From the NCBI RefSeq assembly GCF_003268815.1, contig NZ_QLSV01000005.1, positions 124,001-188,000 of the forward strand: DNA of 64,000 nt, in the 5' to 3' direction. Under the pieces are notes generated by a model that saw nothing but the letters and a program-made list of their open reading frames with translations, did not search any database and was not told where the DNA came from. The position numbers were made by a program, and so were the translations under genes. Of this stretch, positions 55,720-63,068 are shown piece by piece (position 1 is the first letter of the stretch; each line of letters opens with the position of its first letter). The DNA is from Flavobacterium lacus. Its GTDB lineage: Bacteria; Bacteroidota; Bacteroidia; Flavobacteriales; Flavobacteriaceae.

Positions 55720-56589
55720 ATGCAATTCATTGCTTTTATTCTGATTTACCCTTTACTTTGGATTATTTCCATGCTTCCTTTTCGATTATTGTACTTACTT
55801 TCAGACTTTTTTTTCGTAATAATGTACCATGTAATAGGTTATCGGAAGAAAACGGTGCGAAAAAATTTAGTGATTGCATTGCCACATATTACCGAAAAAG
55901 AACGCTTGGCGATTGAAAAAAAATCCTATCATCATCTATGTGATTTGTTTTTAGAAATGATTAAAACGCTGACCATTTCAGATAAAGAAATGAATAAGCG
56001 TTTTGTTACCAAAAACATAGAGGTTATAAAGCAATTGGAAAGAAAAGGAAAAAGCATCGCTTTAATGACCGGACATTACGCCAGTTATGAATGGTCGATT
56101 TCAATGAACAAAAGTTTTAGTTTTCAAGGATATGCTATTTATAAAAAAATTGCCAATAGCTATTTTGATAAATTAGTTCGTAACATCAGATCAAAATTCG
56201 GTGCTACATTAATTACAACCAAAGAGACAATTCCAACCATCGAAGAAAATTTTAAAAATGGACATTTAGGCATCTATGGTTTTGCCAGCGACCAATCTCC
56301 AAAAATATCTAAAGCGTTTCATTGGGGAAATTTTTTTGGAGTTTCAACACCACTTCAAACCGGTGCAGAAATGCTTTCGAAACGATTTGATATGAATATT
56401 ATCTTTATGCGAATTCGCAAAGTAAAACGCGGTTATTATGAAGCCGAATTAGAAATTCTATCGGAAAATCCTTGTACTGTTCCTGATTATGAAATTACCG
56501 ACCTATTTATGAAAAAGTTGGAAAAACTTATTTTAGAAGCTCCGGAATATTATTTGTGGACGCATAAGCGGTTTAAGTATATGAAATAA
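55720..56589 (+). CDS. Lysophospholipid/lipid A acyltransferase (LpxL/HtrB family)
   Basis: 289 residues. One N-terminal membrane helix (FIAFILIYPLLWIISML) is followed by the typical IGYRKKTVRKNLVIALPH. The catalytic HX4E is H119-YASY-E124 in ALMTGHYASYEW, and GIYGFASDQSPKISKAFHWGNFFGVSTPLQTGAEMLSKR, with the PLQTGAE segment, matches the late acyltransferases of lipid A. It adds a secondary acyl chain to the lipid A precursor at the inner membrane, or acts on another lipid. The stop codon lies one base from that of the convergent aminotransferase gene. Confidence 0.92.
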   Translation: MQFIAFILIYPLLWIISMLPFRLLYLLSDFFFVIMYHVIGYRKKTVRKNLVIALPHITEKERLAIEKKSYHHLCDLFLEMIKTLTISDKEMNKRFVTKNIEVIKQLERKGKSIALMTGHYASYEWSISMNKSFSFQGYAIYKKIANSYFDKLVRNIRSKFGATLITTKETIPTIEENFKNGHLGIYGFASDQSPKISKAFHWGNFFGVSTPLQTGAEMLSKRFDMNIIFMRIRKVKRGYYEAELEILSENPCTVPDYEITDLFMKKLEKLILEAPEYYLWTHKRFKYMK

Positions 56590-56590
56590 G

Positions 56591-58072
56591 TTACAAAAAC
56601 CAACCCCTCACCATTTCTTTTTCTAAAACCAAGTCGTTTTTGTGACGGAAGTTGTTTGATTTCCCATCGTAGACATACTCATCCGCCCATGTTGAATGAT
56701 TTGCTGCTAATTGTTTAATGCTTTCGCAAACAAATTTAATTTCTTCGGATGTTGTGGTTGGATGAATAGACATTCTAATCCACCCCGGTTTTTTGATTAA
56801 ATCACCAGAGGTAATTTGACAAATCAAATCATTCGAAGTTTCTTCATCCACATGAAGCAAGTAATGCCCGTACGTTCCTGCACAACTGCAACCGCCGCGG
56901 GTTTGAATACCAAACTTATCATTCAAGATTTTTACACCTAAATTAAAATGTAAATCTTTTATGTAAAACGAAATCACACCCAATCGATCTTTATGTTGAT
57001 TGGCTAAGATGGATAAATTATCAACATTTTCAAGTTGTTCAAACACATATTCTACCAATTCGTGCTCGCGATCAAGAATATTTTGAACGCCCATTTTTTC
57101 TTTAAGCTGAATAACTAAAGCGGTTTTAATTACTTGCAAAAAGCCCGGTGTTCCGCCATCTTCTCTATCTTCAATATTGTCGATGTATTTGTGTCCACCC
57201 CACGGATTGGTCCACGAAACAGTTCCTCCCCCAGGACAATCGGGTATATTATTTTTGTATAAATTTTTGCTAAATATCAACACTCCAGAAGTTCCTGGTC
57301 CGCCCAAAAATTTGTGTGGCGAAAAGAAAATAGCATCTAAATAACTTTCATTATCGGGATGCATATCGATTTCAACATAAGGTCCGGAACAAGCAAAATC
57401 AACGAAACAAACACCATTATTTTGATGCATAATTTTGGCCACTTCGTAATACGGAGTTTTAATTCCGGTTACATTGGAGCAAGAAGTAATTGATGCAATT
57501 TTAAAACTTCTATCTTTATGTTTTTCTATTAATTTTTTAAATTCATTGAGGCAAAAAAGTCCTTCAGAATCGGCAGGAATTACCACAACATCCGCAATCG
57601 TTTCTAACCAAGATGTTTGGTTGGAATGATGTTCCATATGCGAAATAAACACAATTGGTTTAATCGCTTTCGGAATAGTTGTGTACTCTTTTAAATTCTC
57701 CGCAATTCGTAAACCTAAAATACGTTGAAACTTATTCACAACCCCTGTCATGCCTGTTCCATCGGTAATTAACACATCATTTTCGTTGGCATTCACATGT
57801 TTTTTGATGATGTTTCTCGCTTGATGATACGCCATTGTCATCGCCGTTCCTGAAATCGTTGTTTCGGTATGTGTATTAGCCACATACGGACCAAAATCGT
57901 TCATTAATTTTTCTTCGATTGGGCGATATAATCTTCCACTAGCAGTCCAATCGGTATAAACCATTTTTTGCTTACCAAATGGCGAAACAAATTCCTGATT
58001 GATTCCGATTATATTTTCACGAAATTGTTGAAAGTACAATTCCAGTTGCGTTGTCATTTCCGTTGTAGTCAT
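56591..58072 (-). CDS. Class V aminotransferase-fold PLP enzyme, cysteine desulfurase-like
   Basis: 493 residues, longer than IscS or SufS (about 400). It has a long N-terminus ending YTDWTASGRLYRPIEEKL; then TMAYHQARNIIKKHVNANENDVLITDGTGMTGVVNKF. Next are SHMEHHSNQTSWLETIADVVVIPADSEG, FVDFACSGPYVEID and the PLP Lys in FFSPHKFLGGPGTSGVLIF. The C-terminal TRGGCSCAGTYGHYLL has Cys residues where desulfurases have the persulfide loop, but in a different context. Substrate uncertain: a desulfurase or a related lyase. Confidence 0.85.
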   Translation of the reverse strand: MTTTEMTTQLELYFQQFRENIIGINQEFVSPFGKQKMVYTDWTASGRLYRPIEEKLMNDFGPYVANTHTETTISGTAMTMAYHQARNIIKKHVNANENDVLITDGTGMTGVVNKFQRILGLRIAENLKEYTTIPKAIKPIVFISHMEHHSNQTSWLETIADVVVIPADSEGLFCLNEFKKLIEKHKDRSFKIASITSCSNVTGIKTPYYEVAKIMHQNNGVCFVDFACSGPYVEIDMHPDNESYLDAIFFSPHKFLGGPGTSGVLIFSKNLYKNNIPDCPGGGTVSWTNPWGGHKYIDNIEDREDGGTPGFLQVIKTALVIQLKEKMGVQNILDREHELVEYVFEQLENVDNLSILANQHKDRLGVISFYIKDLHFNLGVKILNDKFGIQTRGGCSCAGTYGHYLLHVDEETSNDLICQITSGDLIKKPGWIRMSIHPTTTSEEIKFVCESIKQLAANHSTWADEYVYDGKSNNFRHKNDLVLEKEMVRGWFL

Positions 58073-58089
58073 GCGAAAAAAGATTTGTA

Positions 58090-58097
58090 CAAATATA
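58090..58097 (-). promoter_or_regulatory. -7 box for the aminotransferase gene
   Basis: Minus-strand TATATTTG, exact consensus, 18 nt before the start at 58072. No -33 box is clear. Confidence 0.5.
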
Positions 58098-58184
58098 CAT
58101 TTTTTACCTCATTTTTTTAATCTTACTTTTTTACATTTCTCACATAAAAATTAAATATCTTTAGCAATCCAATTTTCTCAAAAT

Positions 58185-58604
58185 ATGAATAGAACAATTG
58201 TGTGTAGTTTTGTGTTTTTTTTATTGAATGGATTTATTTGTTTTGGACAAACCATTCAAAACAACAATTACGGCACAACCCGCTATATTAAAAATGATGG
58301 CACGATTCAGGACAGGAATTACAGAACGGTTGGCTACATCAAAGAAAACGGAACGATTCAGAACAGGAATTATTCAACCATTGGCTGCATTAAAAACGAC
58401 GGAACCATTCAAAATAATAATTATTCAACTGTTGGTTATGTGAAAGAAAACGGCACCGTTCAAAATAACAATTATTCCACTTTAGGATACATCAAAGACG
58501 ACGGAACCGTTCAAAACAACAATTATTCTACTATTGGCTATGCCAAAGGAGTCAAAAAAGAATGGGCTGCTGTGGTGTTTTTCTTTTTTAAATTTGAAAA
58601 TTAG
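58185..58604 (+). CDS. Secreted protein of five 17-residue repeats
   Basis: 139 residues. A signal peptide (about 1-22, ending FICFGQ) is followed by five near-identical 17-residue units at 34-118 with consensus YIKNDGTIQNNNYSTVG, preceded by a partial unit. A hydrophobic tail (AAVVFFFFKFEN) ends the protein. At DNA level the unit is 51 bp. The pattern Y-(I/V)-K-x-(D/N)-G-T-(I/V)-Q-(N/D)-x-N-Y suggests a small beta-solenoid or beta-hairpin stack, one turn per unit. Function unknown. A weak -7 box TATCTTTA lies at 58156-58163. The stop overlaps the convergent deformylase stop codon. Confidence 0.8.
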   Translation: MNRTIVCSFVFFLLNGFICFGQTIQNNNYGTTRYIKNDGTIQDRNYRTVGYIKENGTIQNRNYSTIGCIKNDGTIQNNNYSTVGYVKENGTVQNNNYSTLGYIKDDGTVQNNNYSTIGYAKGVKKEWAAVVFFFFKFEN

Positions 58605-59248
58605 TTGCGTCTCAATTTCTTCTTCAAAAATAAATTTACCTCATTATTAATCGATTGAAGATTCCAGTTGGTTTGTTCATTAATTCTATCGGTGAATAAA
58701 ATTCCGTTTAAATGATCCTCTTCATGTTGAAAAATAACGGCTGTAAAACCTTCTACTATTTCTTCTTTAAAATTTCCTTTTAAATCAAAATAAGTGATTT
58801 TGATGGTATAATTTCGATACACATCGCCCCGGTCTTCTGCAATTGACAAGCAACCTTCCATTCCTTTTCGCAATAAATCGGAACGCCAAACAATTTTCGG
58901 ATTAACGTAAAACTCAAACGGTTCACCGGGTTTGTCTAATCGTTGCACCCAAAATAAATTCCGATTAATTCCAACTTGCGGAGCGGCAATACCAATTCCG
59001 GGATTTTCAGGATTTTGCATGGCCAAAAGCATTCTCTTCGCTACAATCGGAAGTAATTTGTCTTTCGGATTAACATCGGTTGAAACTGCTTTTAAAATTT
59101 TCAATTCATTCGGTTCTGTAATTTGTATTACTTTAAACATTTGGGTTGAATCAGCTGCCAAAATAAAGTCACGTTCTTCTTTTGTAAACTTTTGAGAAAA
59201 AGCCACAATCGAAATCAATAAAAAAGAAACCAGAATGCATTTTTTCAT
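58601..59248 (-). CDS. Peptide deformylase-like protein with a signal peptide
   Basis: 215 residues from the ATG at 59248; a longer frame upstream overlaps glmM and has no support. All three deformylase motifs are present: GIGIAAPQVG, EGCLSI (metal Cys) and HEEDH at 175-179 (metal His pair and catalytic Glu). The N-terminus MKKCILVSFLLISIVAFSQ is a clear Sec signal peptide. Cytosolic deformylases remove formyl from nascent chains; an exported one cannot do so. It may act on formyl-peptides in the periplasm or have changed substrate. It lies one base after the glmM stop codon on the same strand. Confidence 0.88.
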   Translation of the reverse strand: MKKCILVSFLLISIVAFSQKFTKEERDFILAADSTQMFKVIQITEPNELKILKAVSTDVNPKDKLLPIVAKRMLLAMQNPENPGIGIAAPQVGINRNLFWVQRLDKPGEPFEFYVNPKIVWRSDLLRKGMEGCLSIAEDRGDVYRNYTIKITYFDLKGNFKEEIVEGFTAVIFQHEEDHLNGILFTDRINEQTNWNLQSINNEVNLFLKKKLRRN

Positions 59249-59249
59249 T

Positions 59250-60647
59250 TTATTTTGAAATAACGGCTTTAATTTCATCAATAATTCGCAAAGCCAACGC
59301 ATCCGCTGCTTGTTGCGTTGGTGCTTCCGTGTAAATTCTGATAATTGGCTCAGTATTCGATTTTCGTAAATGAACCCATTCGTTTGCAAAATCAATTTTC
59401 ACCCCATCAATGGTCGAAATTTGTTCGTGAGCATATTTAGCTGTCATCGCAACCAGAATAGCATCTACATCAATTTCGGGCGTTAGTTCAATTTTGTTTT
59501 TACTCATATAATATTGAGGATACGAAGCTCTTAATTCCGCCACTGTAACATCCAAATTGGCTAAATGCGTTAAAAACAATGCCACACCCACCAAACTATC
59601 CCGTCCGTAATGCGACTCCGGATATATGATTCCGCCGTTTCCTTCGCCACCAATAATAGCGTCGGTCGATTTCATCAATTCCACCACATTCACTTCACCT
59701 ACAGCACTGGCTTGGTATTTTCCGTTGTGTTTTTCGGTAATATCGCGTAAAGCTCTTGAGGATGACATGTTAGAAACGGTATTTCCGGGCGTTTTGCTCA
59801 ATACATAATCCGCCACGGCAACTAAAGTATATTCTTCTCCAAACATTTCGCCATCATTTGAAATAAAAGCCAAACGATCAACATCTGGGTCAACCACAAT
59901 TCCAAAATCGGCTTTTTCCTTCACAACCAATTCGCAAATATCGCCTAAATGTTCTTTCAATGGTTCCGGATTATGCGGAAAATGACCGTTTGGTTCGCAG
60001 TATAATTTGACAACTTCCACGCCCATTTGTTCTAATAAATTCGGAATAATGATTCCGCCGGTAGAATTCACACCATCAACCACCACTTTAAATTTTCGTT
60101 TTGCCACTGCCTCTGCATCTACCAAGGGCAAATTCAACACTTCATCAATGTGAATATCCATGTAAGCATCATTCACAGTAACTTCACCTAAACTATCTAC
60201 ATCGGAAAAATCAAATGCTTCACTTTCAGCAATTTCAAGGATTTTTACACCTTCTGCACCATTTAAAAATTCACCTTTCTCATTCAGCAATTTCAATGCA
60301 TTCCATTGTTTTGGATTATGCGAAGCGGTTAAAATAATTCCACCATCCGCCTTTTCCATCGGAACTGCAATTTCAACTGTTGGCGTTGTTGACAGTCCTA
60401 AATCAATCACATCAATTCCTAATCCAACCAACGTATTTACTACTAGATTATGAATCATCGGACCTGAAATTCGGGCATCGCGACCAATTACCACTTTAAG
60501 TTTCGAGTTACGGGTTGCGGGTTGCGAGTTTTTTAAAAAAGTGCCATAAGCCGAAGCAAATTTTACTGCATCCACCGGAGTAAGATTATCACCAACTTTT
60601 CCGCCAATTGTACCTCTGATTCCTGAAATTGATTTAATTAATGTCAT
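59250..60647 (-). CDS. glmM: Phosphoglucosamine mutase
   Basis: 465 residues, of the alpha-D-phosphohexomutase family. LIKSISGIRGTIGGKVGDNLTP opens it; the phospho-Ser at about 109 is in ILTASHNPKQWNALKLLN; the Mg loop DPDVDRLAF and the sugar-binding GEGNGGIIYP follow; and RKSNTEPIIRIYTEAP is the phosphate-binding end. It converts glucosamine-6-P to glucosamine-1-P for peptidoglycan and lipid A precursors. Residues 40-48 (NSQPATRNS) are encoded by an in-frame copy of an intergenic-type repeat. The exported deformylase gene follows directly. A TATCTTTG box lies upstream. Confidence 0.93.
   Translation of the reverse strand: MTLIKSISGIRGTIGGKVGDNLTPVDAVKFASAYGTFLKNSQPATRNSKLKVVIGRDARISGPMIHNLVVNTLVGLGIDVIDLGLSTTPTVEIAVPMEKADGGIILTASHNPKQWNALKLLNEKGEFLNGAEGVKILEIAESEAFDFSDVDSLGEVTVNDAYMDIHIDEVLNLPLVDAEAVAKRKFKVVVDGVNSTGGIIIPNLLEQMGVEVVKLYCEPNGHFPHNPEPLKEHLGDICELVVKEKADFGIVVDPDVDRLAFISNDGEMFGEEYTLVAVADYVLSKTPGNTVSNMSSSRALRDITEKHNGKYQASAVGEVNVVELMKSTDAIIGGEGNGGIIYPESHYGRDSLVGVALFLTHLANLDVTVAELRASYPQYYMSKNKIELTPEIDVDAILVAMTAKYAHEQISTIDGVKIDFANEWVHLRKSNTEPIIRIYTEAPTQQAADALALRIIDEIKAVISK
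60504..60530. repeat. CGGGTTGC repeat embedded in glmM
   Basis: GAGTTACGGGTTGCGGGTTG and CGAGTT: three to four 7-8 nt units inside the coding region. The same sequence in reverse is at 46908-46928 (AACCCGCAACCCGC) between genes. Its length of 27 nt keeps the frame and adds nine residues. Confidence 0.7.
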
Positions 60648-60691
60648 ACTATATTTGAATTTGAATTTCTGAATTTTATTTAATTTTATGA

Positions 60692-60699
60692 CAAAGATA
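60692..60699 (-). promoter_or_regulatory. -7 box for glmM
   Basis: Minus-strand TATCTTTG, exact consensus, 45 nt before the glmM start. It serves glmM and the deformylase-like gene. Confidence 0.5.
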
Positions 60700-60767
60700 T
60701 AGAAATGAAAGTATCTAAAAGTGATTTAAAATTCAATTTTTTAAGAATTAATTCCTAATTTAGGCAA

Positions 60768-61352
60768 ATGAATTTTCTAGCACACATTTATCTTTCTGGC
60801 GACAACCAGCTAATTCAAATCGGAAATTTTATGGCCGATGGCATTCGTGGCAACGATTATTTGAATTATCCCGACGAGATTCAAAAAGGAATTATTTTAC
60901 ATAGAGCCATTGATACATTTACAGATGCTCACCCTATTTTTAGGAAAAGTAAGCATCGGTTACATGAAAAATACGGACATTATTCGGGCGTGATAATTGA
61001 TATTTTTTACGATCATTTTTTAGCTAAAAATTGGGAAAAGTATTCCGATGAATCGCTTGAAAAAATAGCAACAGATTTTTATGAAAATTTAAGTTCAAAT
61101 TATGCCATTTTGACCGATCGAACCAAAGGAATGATGCCTTATATGATTGCCCGAAATTGGTTGGTGAGTTATGCTTCATTAGAAGGTTTGTCGATGATTA
61201 TGTTTCAAATGGATCATCGCACGAAAAACAGAGTAGATATGCATCTTTCAATAAATGAATTAAAAGAATTTTATACTGAATTTGAAGAAGAATTCACTGC
61301 CTTTTTTGAAGAACTACAAATCCATTGCCAAGATAAATTAGCTACTTTATGA
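60768..61352 (+). CDS. Acyl carrier protein phosphodiesterase-like (AcpH)
   Basis: 194 residues. It begins MNFLAHIYLSGDNQLIQIGNFMADGIRGNDYLNYPDEIQKGIILHRAIDTFTDAHPIFRKSKHRL, with the His and Asp residues of the AcpH HD-like fold (NFLAH, GNFMAD, GIxLHRxIDxFTDxH). It continues YSGVIIDIFYDHFLAKNW, which has the YDHFL motif. AcpH of E. coli removes 4'-phosphopantetheine from ACP. The stop overlaps the start of ggt by four bases (ATGA). Confidence 0.9.
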   Translation: MNFLAHIYLSGDNQLIQIGNFMADGIRGNDYLNYPDEIQKGIILHRAIDTFTDAHPIFRKSKHRLHEKYGHYSGVIIDIFYDHFLAKNWEKYSDESLEKIATDFYENLSSNYAILTDRTKGMMPYMIARNWLVSYASLEGLSMIMFQMDHRTKNRVDMHLSINELKEFYTEFEEEFTAFFEELQIHCQDKLATL

Positions 61353-63031
61353 GAACTATGTCATTACTTTTTTTATTGATTTTAATCGGCTGTAAATCGG
61401 AACAAACCACGGTTCCAATCGGATTAGTCACAGAAAAAGTAATGGTTGTTTCTGCCCGTGAAGAAGCGTCAAAAATTGGTGTAGCAATCATGAAACAAGG
61501 CGGAAATGCGTTTGATGCCATGATTGCTACCGAACTAGCTTTGGCTGTTGCCTATCCGTATGCTGGAAATATTGGCGGAGGCGGATTTATGGTTTTCAGA
61601 AAATTTTCCGGCGAAACCGGCAGTTTAGATTACCGTGAAAAAGCTCCATTAGCCGCTACATCAAGTATATTTTTAGATGAAAAAGGGAATGTTATAAATG
61701 GAATGAGTACCAAATCGGCCAAAAGTGTTGGTGTTCCCGGAACAATTGCTGGTGTTTTTGCTGTGCATGAAAAATTTGGAACGCTTCCGATCGAAACTAT
61801 TTTAAAACCGGTTATTGAATTAGCCAAAAAAGGTGTCATCGTAACCAAAAAACAAGAAGAACGATTGAACTATTATCGAAGTGCTATCATCAAAGCAAAC
61901 GGAAATGAATCGCTATTTTCAAAATCATACAAGGAAAATGATACTATTCGATACTTCGCCTTAGCCAATACATTAGAACAAATTGCCAAAAACGGACGAG
62001 ATGAGTTTTATAGAGGCGAAACGGCTAAAAAATTAGTCATGTACATTCAAACCAAGGGCGGAATCATCACCTTAGAAGATTTAGAAAAATATCAAGCGGT
62101 TTGGCGTGATCCAATTTCAATCGATTATAAAAATTACAAAGTAACGTCAATGGCTCCGCCAAGCAGTGGCGGAATTACATTAGGTCAAATTTTAAAAATG
62201 ATTGAACCGTATGACGTGCATACATTGCACCATAATTCGGAAAAGTACATTCAACTTTTAGTAGAGGCCGAACGAAGAGCTTATGCCGACCGAAATCATT
62301 ATATAGGTGATCCTGATTTTGTAAAGATTCCGACTAAAGAACTTTTGGATAAGGTGTATTTGAAAAGCCGAATGAGTAATTTTTCATTTGATGAAGCCAC
62401 AAAATCAAGTGATGTTTCAAAAGGAAACGTTCAATTTTCGGAAAGTTTGGAAACCACTCATTATTCTATAGTTGATCAATTTGGGAATGCCGTTTCTGCC
62501 ACCACAACAATTAATGATGCGTATGGTTCTAAGTATTTTTGTGATGAATTAGGTTTCTTTTTAAACAATGAAATGGACGATTTTTCAGCAAAACCCGGCA
62601 TTCCTAATATGTTTGGTCTAACCGGTTCCGAAGCCAATAGCATTGCTCCTCAAAAAAGAATGTTGAGTTCGATGACACCAACAATCATTGAAAAAGATGG
62701 AAAACTTTTTATGATTTTAGGAACTCCGGGCGGTTCAACTATTATCACTTCCGTTTTACAAACTTTTTTAAATGTAGCCGAATTTGAAATGAGCATACAG
62801 GAAGCGGTAAATGCTCCTCGTTTTCATCATCAATGGTTGCCCGACGAAGTTGTGTTTGAAGAAGATAGCTTTTCTAAAGAAACCCTTCAATCATTAAAAA
62901 GGAAAAAATATCAAATTAATGAAAAAACCACTCCAATTCTAGGAAAAGTCGATGCCATTCTAGTACTTCCAGATGGAAAATATGAAGGCGGAGCAGATAA
63001 AAGAGGTGATGATAAAGCCGTCGGTTTTTAA
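61349..63031 (+). CDS. ggt: Gamma-glutamyltransferase, lipoprotein form
   Basis: 560 residues. The lipoprotein signal MRTMSLLFLLILIGCKSE puts the acylated Cys at 15. The pro-enzyme splits before Thr369 in ETTHYSIVDQFGNAVSATTTIN, giving large and small subunits; the lid-region SSMTPTIIEKDGKLFMILGTPGGSTIITS and NNEMDDF are also standard. YAGNIGGGGFMVFR and DYREKAPLAA mark the N-terminal region. It transfers or hydrolyses the gamma-glutamyl group of glutathione and related compounds in the periplasm. Coupled to the AcpH-like gene by ATGA overlap. Confidence 0.95.
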   Translation: MRTMSLLFLLILIGCKSEQTTVPIGLVTEKVMVVSAREEASKIGVAIMKQGGNAFDAMIATELALAVAYPYAGNIGGGGFMVFRKFSGETGSLDYREKAPLAATSSIFLDEKGNVINGMSTKSAKSVGVPGTIAGVFAVHEKFGTLPIETILKPVIELAKKGVIVTKKQEERLNYYRSAIIKANGNESLFSKSYKENDTIRYFALANTLEQIAKNGRDEFYRGETAKKLVMYIQTKGGIITLEDLEKYQAVWRDPISIDYKNYKVTSMAPPSSGGITLGQILKMIEPYDVHTLHHNSEKYIQLLVEAERRAYADRNHYIGDPDFVKIPTKELLDKVYLKSRMSNFSFDEATKSSDVSKGNVQFSESLETTHYSIVDQFGNAVSATTTINDAYGSKYFCDELGFFLNNEMDDFSAKPGIPNMFGLTGSEANSIAPQKRMLSSMTPTIIEKDGKLFMILGTPGGSTIITSVLQTFLNVAEFEMSIQEAVNAPRFHHQWLPDEVVFEEDSFSKETLQSLKRKKYQINEKTTPILGKVDAILVLPDGKYEGGADKRGDDKAVGF

Positions 63032-63068
63032 TTTTAATTTTATCTTAGCGGTTTAAAATAGAATTTTC

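Noticed and set aside
55672..55720. Upstream start for the LpxL-like protein at 55672
   Set aside because: It coincides with the -33 element of a good promoter whose -7 box is at 55698-55705; the extra 16 residues look random.
58228..58443. A second open frame of 71 codons through the 17-residue-repeat gene
   Set aside because: It stays open only because the 51-bp period repeats the same codons in the shifted frame; it has no signal or initiation site and is a shadow of the real gene.
58285..58540. Five regularly spaced 51-bp repeats, at first sight like a CRISPR array
   Set aside because: The repeats are contiguous, have no unique spacers and keep an open frame with a signal peptide in front; they encode protein repeats. 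No cas gene is near.
59249..59395. Longer N-terminus (49 extra residues) for the deformylase-like protein
   Set aside because: It would overlap the glmM coding region and bury the signal peptide; the start at 59248 follows the glmM stop directly.
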